DNA of 64,000 nucleotides from Dasypus novemcinctus. Taxonomy: Eukaryota > Chordata > Mammalia > Cingulata > Dasypodidae. Below the pieces are notes generated by a model. The model made no database searches and was not told the origin of the DNA. It worked only from the letters and a program-made list of their open reading frames with translations. Below are positions 11,039 to 21,965 of this stretch, piece after piece. The position numbers and the translations under genes were made by a program. Every line of letters starts with the position of its first letter. Positions within the stretch are counted from its first letter, which is position 1. The stretch covers positions 123,427,225-123,491,224 of the forward strand of contig NC_080683.1 in the NCBI RefSeq assembly GCF_030445035.2. Reading direction: 5' to 3'.

Positions 11039-11400
11039 GGTGGGAAGTGGATGTGGCTCAAGCGATTGTGCTTCCATCTACCATGGGGGAGGGCCCAGGT
11101 TCAATCCCCAGGGCCTCCTGGTAAAGGGTGCCAGGCCCATGCAGGGAGCGACGCAGCAAGATGATGACGCAACAAAAGAGAGACGCAGGGGAGAGGCAAG
11201 GTGAGACGTGACAGCAACCAGGAACTGAGGTGGCACAAGCGACAGGGCACCTCTCTCCCACATCAGAAGTCCCCAGGATCGAATCCCGGTGAGGCCTAGA
11301 GGAGAAAGATGAGAAGAGAAGACAAAAGGAAACAGACACAGAAGATCACACGGCGAATGGACACACACAGCAAACAGCAGGGGTAGTGGGGAGAAAAAAA
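11039..11400 (+). mobile_element. DAS-like SINE, dimeric variant
   Basis: The first tRNA-like head is at 11042-11125 (B-box-like GGTTCAATCCCCA). A second is at 11222-11292 (AACTGAGGTGGCACAAGCG, then GATCGAATCCCGG). The same two-module plan is seen on the other strand at 1601-2030 and 13482-13890. It interrupts the L1 with TTGCC at both edges. Confidence 0.75.
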
Positions 11401-12023
11401 TTGCCATACGACTTGGCAATTCCACTGCTAGGCCCCCAAAGAATTAAAAGCAGGGACTCAAACAGACATTTGCATACCTGCATTCATAGCTGCATTCTTC
11501 ACAATTGCCAAAAGGCAGAAGCTCCCCAAGTGTCTACCAACCGGTGAGCGAATCAACAAAATGTGGTGTGCACATACGTGGGGATATTGTCCAGCCGTAA
11601 AAAGGAACGTCGCAAGTGACAGCGTGGATGCGCCTCGAAGACATCCACGTTGAGTGAAATAATCCGGACACAGAAGGATGAGGACTGTGCGATCTCACCG
11701 ATGCAGGGTCAGGTGCTGGACTTTATTACCCTGCCATAACCCTGGGGGTAATGTCCTGGGGGAGAGTGTGAACTACAGGGAAAACTATTATCCGTGTGGT
11801 GCAGCAGTGCTCCAGAATGTGTTCGCCGAGTGTGATGAGTGTGCCGCAATGATGGGGGAGGTTGTTGGGGTGGGAGGAGTGGGGTGGGGGGTGGGGGTTG
11901 TACAGGAACCTCTTATGTTCTTTATAATGTAACCTTTTTTGTGATGTATGTATCTTCAAAAAAATACAATCTACAAAAATGATGGGGGTGGGGGGTGGCA
12001 TGTGGATTATATGGGAACCTCTT

Positions 12024-12424
12024 TTTTTTTTAATTTCTCTCCCCTGCCCTGCCCAGCCCTGCCCTCCAGTTGTCTGCTCTCTGTGTCCATTCGCTGTGTG
12101 TTCTTCTGTGTCTGCTTGTGTCAGTGGCACCTGGAATCTGTGTCTCTTTTTGTTGCGTCATCTTGCTGCATCAGCTCTCCGTGTGTGCGGCCCCACTCCT
12201 GGGCAGGCGTGATTTGTCACGCAGGGCAGCTCTCCTTACGGGGTGCACTCCTTGCGCGTGGGGCTCCCCTATGCAGGGGACACCCCTGCGTGGCACAGCA
12301 CTCCTTGTATGCATCAGCACCGCATGTGGGCCAGCTCATCACAAGGGGCATGAGGCCCTAGGTTTGAACCCTGGACCTCCCGTGGGGTAGGTGGACGCTC
12401 TATCAGTTGAGCCAAATCCTCTTC
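12024..12424 (-). mobile_element. DAS-like SINE in L1 3' UTR
   Basis: Single-head full-length copy, T-run at the left. L1 sequence GGGAACCTCTT is split and CCTCTT is repeated on both sides (12018-12023 and 12425-12430), consistent with a short target-site duplication. Confidence 0.85.
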
Positions 12425-12729
12425 CCTCTTATGTTTTTTAATGTAATGTTCTATGTCATCTATTAACTTTAATTTTAAAAAAGTGTTATTTAAAAAAAAA
12501 AAAAAAAAAGAGCAGTAGGATGGATAAAAAAAACAGAAAAGATACAAAATCATTAGAATAAGCAAGTTTTTAGTCAGAAACAAGACACATGTAGAGTCCG
12601 CACCGAGTCGCCCGGGGCCGGCGGGAGGAGGAAGCGGTTGGGAGCGCCCGTGGGGCGGTTTCTGTCTGGAATGGGGGACAAGCTTCGGGCGGGGACACTG
12701 GCGACGGCGGCACGGCGTTGGGGATGAAA

Positions 12730-13090
12730 TTACCAGCGCGGCATTTGATATCTGGACGTGGTGAACGGGAAGGTTTGGGTTATATCTAAGTCACTGGAAT
12801 GAAATTTTAAAAATGCTGCTAAGTGAAAGAAGCCAGGCTGAGAAGGGTGCACGCTGCTCAGTCCCCTTAGGTAAACTCCAGAGGAGGCCAACGGGCCGGC
12901 GGGACAGAAGCTGACGGGCTGCCTGGGCAAGGAGCTGGGGTGAGGGGTGAAGGTCACCCGAGCGTCCAGGGCAATGGGGTATCGTGACTGGGGTGATGGT
13001 TCACAGGTATAAACGTATGACAAAATCACCCAATTCTGCACTTCAGATGTGTGCAGTTTATTATATATCACTACACCTTATTAAAGTTGC
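12730..13090 (+). mobile_element. Old L1M 3' UTR, sense
   Basis: AAGTGAAAGAAGCCAGGCTG, GGGGTGATGGTTCACAGGTA, TTCTGCACTTCAGATGTGTG and TTATATATCACTACACCTTA match the order of an L1M 3' UTR. The 200 bp before it (12520-12730) are CpG-rich and unassigned. Confidence 0.6.
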
Positions 13091-13481
13091 CAAAGTACGT
13101 GTTTTCTGAAAAACAAGTAAAACTTTTGTATTTCTACACACACATCCTTCCAAATGATTTGCTTTCTAAGTGTCTATTTGAAGTTCTTTACCCAGAAGGT
13201 CATGTGTTTGTATTTGTGCCCTTGGCTTGCCGTGGCCGTAGCTTGCCGATTCCGTACAATCCTGAGTCCAGAAGAGGCCACTTCAACTGGGGACAGGAAG
13301 TTGACCAAACCGTTTGCTGGCCGCCGTTTTCCACCAGGCTCTTTCACCTTGGAGTTTGCAGAAACATACCAAGCCCATCAAAACAGGTTTATCTGTGAAA
13401 CGATGCTGTTCTCTGGGATGTTTCCAGCAGATGGTGATTGTGGCATCAGTGGGGACCCTCTCTATGCTCAACTTGGGAGAA

Positions 13482-13890
13482 TTTTTTTTTTTAGATTTAT
13501 TTATTTTCCCCCTTCCCCTCCTCCCGCCCTGCTGATTTTGCTTCTGTGTTGTCTTCTCTTCTCACTTTCTCTCTAGGATTCACCGGGATTTGATCCTGGG
13601 GACCTCTGATGGGGAGAGAGGTTCCCTGTCAATTGCGCCACCTCAGTTCCTGGTCTCTGCTGCGCTTCACCTTGACTCTCCCCTTGTCTCTCTTTTGGTG
13701 CGTCATCATCTTGCTGGTCACTGACTTGTGTGGGCACTGGCTCACCACGTGGGCACTCACATGGGCACTAGCTCACTGCTTGGGCACGCTTTCTCTTCTT
13801 TTTCACCAGGAGGCCCCAGGGATCAAACCCAGGTCCTCCCCTATGGTAGGCAGAAGCTCTATCAGTTGAGCTGAGCCACATCCGCTTCCC
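13482..13890 (-). mobile_element. DAS-like SINE, dimeric variant
   Basis: The right-end head is the complement of GGAAGCGGATGTGGCTCAGC. The internal module lies at about 13575-13650 with GGATTTGATCCTGGGGACCT. The next SINE abuts it at 13891, so its own flanking duplication cannot be seen. Confidence 0.75.
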
Positions 13891-14320
13891 TGAAGATTTA
13901 TTTATTTAAAAAATTTCTCTCTTTCCCTCCCCTCCTCCTTCCCCCTCCTCCTCCCGTTGTCTGCTCTCTGTGTCCATTCTCTGTGTGTTCTTCTTTGTCC
14001 TCTTGCATTCTTGTTAGCAGCACCAGGTATCTGTGTCTCTTTTTGTTGCGTCCTCTTGCTGTGTAAGCTCTCCGTGTGTGCGGCACCACTCCTGGGCAGG
14101 CTGCACTTTTTTGGTGCGTGGTGGCTCTCCTTATGGGGTGCACTCCTTATGTGTGGGGCTCCCCTACACGGGGGACACCCCTGCGTGGCAGGGCACTCCT
14201 TGTGTGCATCAGCACTGTGCATGGGCCAGCTCCACACAGGTCAAGGAGGTGCGGGGTTTGAACCGCGGACCTCCCATGTGGTAGGCGGATGCCCTATCTG
14301 TTGAGCCAAATCCGCTTCCC
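13891..14320 (-). mobile_element. DAS-like SINE abutting the previous copy
   Basis: A single-head copy whose A-rich end starts directly after CCGCTTCCC of the 13482-13890 element. The two share orientation but belong to different structural types, so this is a second insertion rather than a duplication. Confidence 0.8.
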
Positions 14321-14985
14321 AAATTTCTGAGAACTTGTATTTCCCTCCAATCAGGCGAGCCATGACACCATGCTCCAGAACTGTCTCATTCAGTTCCCCG
14401 GTTTAAACCTCAGAGGTGACGACTTCTACACTAGTACTTTTAAAGTTTACCAACCCTCTCTGTTAAAAGAAAGGAGCCTAAAGCACTCCTCTGTGCCACG
14501 TAATAGAAGAAGGACGATTCGAGACCACTATATGGAGGCGCAATTTGGTACTTTTTTTCTCTTTAAGTCTTAATGATTACCAATGTCAGGTTCGTCCCCA
14601 TTTTTGCCTTCAAAAATAGGAATTGCCCTTCCTCCACCTAACTAGTTCCATTTGAGTGCCACCGCCATGTGCCCGCGCAGGAACGCCAAGTCCAGCGGGA
14701 GTTCCGCCCGTGACCCCAGCCTCAGCGGCGCTGGCCACCCCCGAGGAAGGCCACGGCTGTCATATAATTTTTTCTGCAGTTTGTCCAAAACACATTTTTT
14801 AACCGTCAGACCATGTGCCAGAGATGCAGCAGAGCCCGAGAGCAACACGGGCACACCGCTGCGATTTGCAGTTACGCGGTGGGTGGGGTTGCAATCAAAG
14901 GACCTTGGGGGGGGGCTGCAGGAGTCAACACCAGCAGGTTAAAAAGTGAGGGCGTGGGGAGCGAGTGCTCAACCCGTGCGGAATT
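14321..14985. other. Unique intergenic sequence
   Basis: No recognisable gene or repeat. A G-run lies at about 14908-14918. Confidence 0.4.
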
Positions 14986-15470
14986 CCTATTGGGCTGACG
15001 GTGACGTTTTGGAAATGGATGGAGGTGACAGTGGTACAGCACTGAGGATAATGAACGGCGCTGAATTCTATGTGTCAGTGTGGTGGAGAGGGGACGTTTT
15101 ACATCGTGTCTATGCTACTAGGATAAAATTAAAAGGCGAAACCTATGAGTGTACAGCACGGCGAACCCTATTGTAAATGATGGACTAAAGTTAATGGTGC
15201 AATTATAAAAATGTTCTTTCATGAATCGTAGCAAATGTACCGCACTAATGCACAGTGTTAATAAGAGTGTGCTTTATTGGGAAAAATTCGCCCTAAGGAA
15301 ACTGTGGACTGTAGTTAATAGTACAATTATAATATTGCTTCATCAATTGTAACAAAGGTACCACACTGATGCCAAGTGTTAATGATGTAGGGAGAGGTAT
15401 ATGGGAATACTGTATGTTTACATAATTTTTCCACAAGTCTGCAAGTTCTCTAAGTAAAAAAAAATTTTTT
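14986..15470 (+). mobile_element. L1 3' end, sense, second lineage-specific type
   Basis: Two tandem-like versions of 'actgtggactgtagttaatagtacaat' occur at about 15180 and 15300, each followed by 'caaatgtaccgcactaatgc' or 'caaaggtaccacactgatgc'. This is the L1 3' UTR type with a GGGAGAGGTATATGGGAATA end. It is followed by an A/T run. Confidence 0.65.
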
Positions 15471-15484
15471 TTTTAAAGCGACAA

Positions 15485-15950
15485 TGGCAATTAAAGGCAG
15501 TACCTGATTCTGGATGGGATCTAGCAAGGAGAAAAGGTTCAAAGGGATATTATTGGGACACATGAAAAGCTAGAATGTAGACTTCAAGTTTTACATCAAT
15601 GTTAAGTTTATTGAGCTTGAAAACTGCACTAGAGCTGGTTATGTAAGTGAATATCCTTGTTCTGAGGAAACGTACGTGAAGGTATTAAGTGTTCAAGGAG
15701 CATGAAATATAAACCTCCTCTGAAAGCTTTAAAAATAGATGGATGGATGCATAACTAGATGGATTGGTAGATGGGTGCATGGATGGATGGATAAGCTAGA
15801 GAATATGCGGCGAATGTGGCAAAATGCTCAAAGCTGGTGGACCAGGGTACTGGCAGGGTGTGCTGGAGTTCTCTGTATGGATTTGGTATTATTTTTGCAA
15901 CTGTCCTGCAAGTTTGAAATTATTTCAAAATAAGAAGTTAAGAGAAAATG
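15485..15950 (+). mobile_element. Old L1M 3' UTR, sense
   Basis: The order GATCTAGCAAGG..., ATCAATGTTAAGTTTATTGAG, TTATGTAAGTGAATATCCTTGTTCT (split across lines), TGGCAAAATGCTC and GAAATTATTTCAAAATAAGAA is the L1MA/L1MB-type 3' end. Confidence 0.75.
15737..15792. repeat. GGAT-type tetranucleotide repeat inside L1M
   Basis: Imperfect GATG/GGAT repeats (GATGGATGGATGCATAAC, then ATGGATGGATGGATAAG). It has expanded where the L1M 3' UTR normally carries a short GATA-rich stretch. Confidence 0.75.
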
Positions 15951-17100
15951 ACCATGTCTTCCCTCCAACTCGCCGTCCTGGGCAGCGAGATTCTAACTGG
16001 GAGTGTCTGTATAGGGAAGGAGAAACAAATCCCCATGCCTAATTTTTTTCTTCCTTTTTAGGAAGGGAGAAATGTCCTTCTTAGCACTAGGCGTGCCTCC
16101 AGCTTGGCTTGACGAGGCGAAGCCAGGTATTTATAACCCGCCGTCCACCTTCGGGGGGCCCCACGGGCCTCCACACTTGACTGTTGTCCTGCCTCAGAGA
16201 AGGGTGGCCTTGCTGCGCTCTCAGGTCCTGGGTAGGCAGCTTCGGCCACTCCTCCAGCCAGTTTCCTGAAACCTTGAAGAGATTCTTTTGGTCTTAGATT
16301 GCCTGAAACACCTGGGAGATCACAGGCTAGAAACAGTTTTGTGCTAAAGGTCAAGAGAGTAAGTAAACGAAGGGCATGGGTAGGCCCGAGGAATCCCCCT
16401 GTGTGGTCAGCTCAGCAGCAGAACGGGGTGGGGGGGCTGTGGGTTAGGGTCCAGGGGGGCAGGAAGGGGCTCTGCGGAAGCGGCAGGGCTGAGCAGACAG
16501 AGGAGACACCGCCCGGCAGCCCCACAGCCCCCGCAGCTCCGGTCCTCCCTGCGTCTCTACCCTGGTTCCCAGGAGAGGGGGCGGGGGCTGCAGCACCGGG
16601 GCCTGAGCCCCCCGCCCCCGGCGTGTGGGGGGCCCGCGAGGCTGGTTCCGCAGGCTCTGGAGTCTGGGGCTCTGGCTGACCAGGGGAGAGCCGGACCACC
16701 CCATCGGGCGCTCCTGGGGTGCGCGTGCCCGGGCCGATGGGCTGGGTTCAGTCCCCTGCAGTGGCCGTGGGCCCTCGGCCCCTCTGCGACTGTCTTTCCT
16801 GGTGTAAGTGGGCTAGACCAGAAGGCTGCGCCCCCGGGGTGTGCGGGCAAGGGGGCTGGGGGGTGGTCTGCAGAGGAGCCGGCGCCCGAGGGGCTTGACT
16901 CAGCGTCCCGGAAGCCGTCGGTCCCAACACGGATGATTTCGGGAAACAACAAGGGCAACAGGCCACAGTGGATGCACTAGCATTGCCCCGAAACAAAGTC
17001 TCACCGCCTGGGCTGAACACACAGCACTCGTTGCTCTCGCCTCTCCATCCAGCGGAGAACGAGCTTGACCGCAGGGTTGTGAAGAGCAGTGAGAATGGTG
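15951..17100. other. Unique sequence, GC-rich in the middle
   Basis: No named repeat and no convincing exon. 16430-16900 is GC-rich and opens long frames on both strands, none with recognisable domains. A GGCTGGGGGGTGGTCTGC type stretch is low complexity. Confidence 0.4.
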
Positions 17101-17283
17101 TGGACCATGGACCATGAGGGGCAGCGGTGTTCAGAGACGTATTCACCAAGTGCAATGAGTGTCCCATGATGATGGAGGAGGTTGTTGTTATGGGGGGAGG
17201 AGTGGGGTGAGGGGGTGGGGGGTATATGGGGACCTCATATTTTTTTAATGTAACATTGAAAAAATAAAGAGAAAAAAAAATAG
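17101..17283 (+). mobile_element. L1 3' end fragment, sense
   Basis: CAGAGACGTATTCACCAAGT, GGAGGTTGTTGTTATGGGG and GGGTATATGGGGACCTCATA mark the lineage-specific L1 3' end, closing with an A-rich tail. Confidence 0.7.
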
Positions 17284-17309
17284 TCTTACCAATCAAGACT
17301 AAAGCTTAT

Positions 17310-17470
17310 TACGTGCCAGGTGCTGCTCTAAAGGCTTCATGTGTCTTAATTCACAGATTTTTCCTGAGCCCCCTGCGAGAAGTGGTATCCCGATTATCCC
17401 CAATTCACGATGAAGAAACCGAGGCACAGAGAAGCAGAGGAGCCTGCAGAGGGTAGCACAGAGCCTAAGG
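17310..17470 (-). mobile_element. MIR fragment, antisense
   Basis: GGTATCCCGATTATCCCCAA, GATGAAGAAACCGAGGCACA and the upstream CAGGTGCTGCTCTAAAGGCT fit the antisense MIR core and 3' part. Confidence 0.65.
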
Positions 17471-17649
17471 TGTGCCAGCTGGCGGCAGGCTGGCTTCCAG
17501 GCACTTTTGGTCGAGAGAAACCCAAGCAGCTGCCCTGCAACACCCGCTGGCGCGGCGGCTGGGCACTGCGCACCCAGGACGCCTTCTTCGCCTTGGCGCT
17601 CCTGCGCGGGAGAGCCCCGTGTGCGCAGGACGCCTGCAGGAGGACCCCG

Positions 17650-17940
17650 GCCGAGGCGTGACACGGCTGGTTCAGGGGTCTTCACCTGTGGCTGGACGCC
17701 TTGTAAGGAAGGCCACTGTGAGCAGCCACGGGGCAGCCAGAGCCGGAGGTCAAGGGAACCCGCAGGAAAGGAGGAGGCGCCGCCATGTGCCTGGCCACGT
17801 GACGCAGAACCCAGCGGCCCCCGAGACCGCCAGCCTAAGGAGCAAGCGCCCGCCTCCGAACCCCGGAGCCCATGACCTCCTGCTGCTGAGCCAGCCCGTT
17901 GTGCGGCTCTCAGCTCAGCAGCCGGGAAACTAAACCGCCA
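17650..17940 (+). mobile_element. Possible LTR 3' part, sense
   Basis: CCTTGTAAGGAAGGCCACTG, a CATGTG...CACGTGACG segment and a final CAGCCGGGAAACTAA resemble the end of a MaLR-like LTR. It is diverged and CpG-rich, and I cannot exclude unrelated unique sequence. Confidence 0.3.
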
Positions 17941-18109
17941 CCAAGGAATGTTTATGGGAAACGCCCAGGCTTTGGTCGGAGGCAACTGCCGGTGGCCGCG
18001 TGGCCTGGGAACCCTGGCGTGCCGTGCTAAGCGTCCCTTTCTTTGTCTGCATAGTATGTACCCCACCTGTATGTAAGGCTTGAGAATTAAATTAGATACT
18101 TCTGCGTCT

Positions 18110-18780
18110 TATAATGAAACCAAAAAATTTAAGAACGTTTCAACACCTCCTCTCCAGGTCAATGGACTCACCCAGGACAGCTAACAAGGAGATGACGCTG
18201 GACAACGCCCACCCCAGGGAGCAGAGTGTCTACAACAGCAAGCGGGACAGCTCATGCACCTGCCCGTGGGATCTAAGCCCTCTCCCGTGGGGGCATGGGG
18301 GCTTCACCATCATCCCAGAATCCTCAAGACTGGGGAGTGAGCAAACCTAAGGGGGAGGCACCCATGGACTAAAGTAGACCTCATTATTCTAGCAATGGGA
18401 GAACTCGTGTCACTGATGTAAAGGCAGAGGCCACCAGAGGCTCTGAGGGGAGGGAGCGCGAAGAGGAGGTGTGACATGGGGCATTTGGGGGACATGGAAC
18501 TGTTCTGAATGACACTGCAATGATGGATACAGGCCATTATACATTTTGTCAAAACCTGTAAATTGTGGGGTGTGAAGTGTGAATGATAAAGTAAACCAGC
18601 TTAGTAGCAGTGCTTCAATACGTGTTCATCAAGTGCAACCATGCGCCACAGTAATGAAGGCTGTCGTTAATGTGGGACAGTGGGGGAGGGACAGGGTAGG
18701 GCATTAGGGAATCCCCCTTTTTTTATGTAACATTTATGTAATCAAAAGCTTCTTTAAAAATAAAGGAAAAAAACTTAGTA
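18110..18780 (+). mobile_element. L1 3' UTR, sense
   Basis: GAGGAGGTGTGACATGGGGC, GGACATGGAACTGTTCTGAA and GTTCATCAAGTGCAACCATG parallel, in reverse, the minus-strand copy at 54690-55340. It ends with TTTATGTAACATTTATGTAA and an A-rich tail. Confidence 0.65.
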
Positions 18781-19955
18781 AAAACCTAAAAAATGGAAGT
18801 TCAGAGCTTTATTGGCGTTGTGTCAGGCACTGTCTGTTGAATGGAACGTAAAGACAAATTGCCTTTCGAGGACAGCATGCTTCTGAGGCCGTGCAAAATG
18901 CCCCCAGCCCAGGTGGGGACGTGTTTTGAGTATTGTGCTGTGGCTTCTCTTTCACAGATGACCTAGCTGGGTGGTTAAACATCCCAAAGTCAGGGCGGGT
19001 CGCGGCAGAGCTGGGGCTGGAGCCCCAGGCAGCCTGGAGGGACTTCATCTGTTATTGCCTCCTCTGTTTTGACGTGAATCTGTGAAATCAATTATTTTAA
19101 GTCTTCATGAAATAAGCCTAAATGAAAATTTTTGCCTATGAGTTCTGGCGATTTATAAGAAATGTTTACTCAGAAGGAGCGAAATTAGTTTTCATCTTTA
19201 TTGGATTAAAATTCAGGATTCATGACCCTGGAGTGGGATATTTTGGGACAAAATGGCTCAAATCCACAAGTCACGGCCCCGCCCCTCCACTCTTGCCATC
19301 GATGGCTCCCACTTACCCGAGTCCAACGTCCAGTGAAGAAACACAGCTCTGAACTCATTGTCCCGAGGGCAACATTTCCCCAGTTCTAGAGTTATTCAGT
19401 GTGGGAACCGTTACTCTGCCCCTACTTTTCTGTCTCAGAGTAGTGAAAAGGACTAGAATCATTTATATTGTCTCCTCTGGAAGAATTCTTCTGGGACCTG
19501 TTCCACCCTCTTCCAGTCTAGTAGGCTGAAAATTTCGTTTAGAGCCAGCAACACTTAATGGTTAGGAGAACGGCTAAACTAATTGGGATTGAGTGTCCTT
19601 TCTAGGGAAATTTTCTGAATTTCTGAAACTCAGTGTGATTTTCAGAACTTTGAAATGGGTTGTTTATAAAATTTTGAGGAAAAATATAAGAAGGTATTGA
19701 AATTTTCTGAAGAAACTACAGTGTAATCATAAAACTACGCAGCTGAAACTGGAAACAAAAGTTCTCTGGCAGAAAAGCCTCTTTTCCAACATAACCGGAA
19801 AAATGAACGTAACCCCAGAATCTCCCCCTGGCTCTGTGAACTTGGAGAGATGGGAGGCCTGGTGCACGGAGGTGCCATGGAGAAACCTCCCTCTTCACCC
19901 AGCCACCTGGAGACAGGTCGTCAATCACAAGACAGAAAAACGAACAAGGCCACCT
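18781..19955. other. Unique intergenic sequence
   Basis: AT-rich to balanced sequence with no gene or named repeat that I recognise. Confidence 0.45.
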
Positions 19956-20060
19956 GCTTTATGCTCCTGGGTTGCTCAAGCAAATACCATGAAATGGGGG
20001 ATGGGAGCTTAAACAGTGGGAATTTATTAGCTTACAGTTTTGACTTAAGAGAAAGCACAG

Positions 20061-20470
20061 GGAAGCGGACTTGGCCCAGTGGTTAGGGCGTCCGCCTACC
20101 ATATGGGAGGTCCGTGGTTCAAACCCCAGGCCTCCTTGACCCGTGTGCAGCTGGCCCATGCGCAGTGCTGATGCGCGCAAGGAGTGCCATGCCACGCAGG
20201 GGTGTCTCCCTGTGTTAGGGGAGCCCCACGCGTAAGGAGTGCACCTCATAAGGAGAGCCGCCCAGCATGAAAGAAAGGGCAGCCTGCCCAAGAATGGCAC
20301 TGCACACACGGAGAGCTGACATAGCAAGATGACGCAACAAAAAGAAACACAGATTCCCAGTGCCGCTGATAAGGATAGAAGCGGTCACAGAAGAACACAC
20401 AGCGAATGGACACAGAGAGAAGACAACTGTGGGAGGGGAGAGAAATAAATAAAAAATAAATCTTAAAAAA
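20061..20470 (+). mobile_element. DAS-like SINE, full length
   Basis: Head GGAAGCGGACTTGGCCCAGT, B-box-like GTGGTTCAAACCCC, tail of AAATAAATAAAAAAT type. An imperfect flanking repeat (AAGAGAAAGCACA / AAGAGAGAAAGTGCAAA) suggests a target duplication. Confidence 0.85.
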
Positions 20471-20489
20471 AAGAGAGAAAGTGCAAATT

Positions 20490-20898
20490 GGGAAGCGGAC
20501 TTGGCCCAGTGGTTAGAGTGTCCATCTACCACATGGGAGGTCCAGGGTTCAAACCCCGGGCCTCCTGACCCATGTGGTGAGCTGGCCCATGTGCAGTGCT
20601 GATGCGCGCAAGGAGTGCCCTGTCACGCAGGGGTGCCCCATGTAGGGGAGCCCCACACACAAGGAGTGCACCCTGCAAGGGGGGCCGCCTCATGTGAAAA
20701 AAGCGCAGCCTGCCCAGGAGTGGCGAGGCACACACGGAGAGCTGACGCAGCAAGATGATACAACAAAAAGAGACACAGATTCCCGGTGCTGCTGACAAGA
20801 ATGCCAGCGGACACAGAACACACAGCGAATGGACACAGAGCGCAGACAAACGGCGGGTAGGGGAGAGAAATAAATAAAAAATTTAAAAATTTAAAAAA
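20490..20898 (+). mobile_element. DAS-like SINE, full length, second in tandem
   Basis: Same orientation as the copy just before it, separated by only about 20 bp that derive from the host LTR and target duplication. Sequence differences along the body show it is an independent insertion. Confidence 0.85.
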
Positions 20899-21235
20899 GG
20901 AATTGCAAATCAAGGCATCCTCAAGGCAACACTTGCTTCCCGAAGAAGCCACCGGGGCTGACTGCGGTGACCCTGGGCTCCTCTGTCACATGCAAGGCAC
21001 GTGGCCTCCTCTGCTGGGCTCCGCCTCCTCTCCCTTGAATGTCAGCCTCTTGCTTCCGTGGCGCGTTCTCGCTGTCTGGATTTCGCCCTGTTATAAAGGT
21101 CCCCGTGCTCTCTGGGCCACCTTGACTGAAGCAGCGTCCTCTAAGGCGCCTGCTTCCCTGGTGCGCACCCAGGAGCGGATTCCGCTGAAGAACGAGGTTT
21201 CCTGGGGCGTGTAGAGCTTCAAACCACCACACCAG

Positions 21236-21534
21236 CGGATCCTAGAAGCTAAAGCCGTCGGCTCAGGATCCTGGGCGCGATGATGCCACCACCCCTCAAA
21301 TGGATACCGGACAAAACGCACGCCCGTCTTCACGACCTTGTCCTTGACCCGAGGCAGGTGAAGAAAACACAAAACAGGGCGGGCCGGGCCCAGCCCAGGG
21401 GCCGTTTAAGGGAAAGACGGTGGAGAGCCCTCCACGGGCACCATCTTGGTCATGACGAGCATTTAGAGACAGTGAAGCAAGAGCGATATCACCAAATCTG
21501 TGACAAAACACAAAGCCAAAATGTGCGCAAATGT
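21236..21534. other. Unique intergenic sequence
   Basis: No recognisable feature. Confidence 0.4.
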
Positions 21535-21549
21535 TTACTCAGCTATTTT

Positions 21550-21950
21550 TTTTTAAGATTTATATATTTATTTCTCTCCCTTTCCTCCCCACCATGGTTT
21601 TCTGTTCTCTGTGTCTATCTGCTGCATCTTCTTTGTCCGCTTCTGTTGTTGTCAGCGGCACGGGAATCTGTGTTTCTTTTTGTTGTGTCATCTTGCTGTG
21701 TCAGCTCTCTGTGTGTGCGGCGCCATTCCTAGGCAGGCTGCACTTCCTTTCGCGCTGGGCGGCTCTCCTTATGGGGCGCACTCCTTGCATGTGGGGCCCC
21801 CCTACGTGGGGACACCCCTGCGTGGCACTCCTTGCGTGAATCAGCACTGCGCATGGGCCAGCTCCACATGGGTCAAGGAGGCCCGGGGTTTGAACCCTGG
21901 ACCTCCCATGTGGTAGGCGGTCACCCTATCCATTGAGCCTAGTCTGCTGC
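21550..21950 (-). mobile_element. DAS-like SINE with 15-bp target-site duplication
   Basis: TTACTCAGCTATTTT is present at 21535-21549 and 21951-21965 without mismatch. The head end reads GAGCCTAGTCTGCTGC and lacks the last bases of the usual CTTCCC end. Confidence 0.9.
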
Positions 21951-21965
21951 TTACTCAGCTATTTT

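Larger units (their letters stand above)
10236..12512 (+). mobile_element. LINE-1 3' half, sense, lineage-specific, with three SINEs inside
   Basis: The ORF2 C-terminal part (ENIGKHLQDLELENGF frame near 10290) is followed by about 1 kb of degenerate ORF2 with CTGTGGAAAGCAGTTTGGCG and AATTCCACTGCTAGG. The 3' UTR then has a G-rich stretch at 11860-11900, and a poly-A tail lies at 12480-12511. Stops in all frames make it non-functional. SINEs lie at 10412, 11039 and 12024. The 3' terminal module appears twice, at 11885-11935 and again at 11990-12450. Confidence 0.85.
19956..21235 (-). mobile_element. MaLR-like LTR, antisense, split by two SINEs
   Basis: The left part (TTGCTCAAGCAAATACCATG, AACAGTGGGAATTTATTAGC) and the right part (GCAAATCAAGGCATCCTCAA to AGAGCTTCAAACCACCACAC) join into the same repeat type as 8893-9590 and 26605-27060 once the two SINEs are removed. 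No viral coding sequence is present. Confidence 0.55.

Noticed and set aside
10236..12512. An active LINE-1
   Set aside because: Only the 3' half is present, with stops and frameshifts and three SINE insertions.
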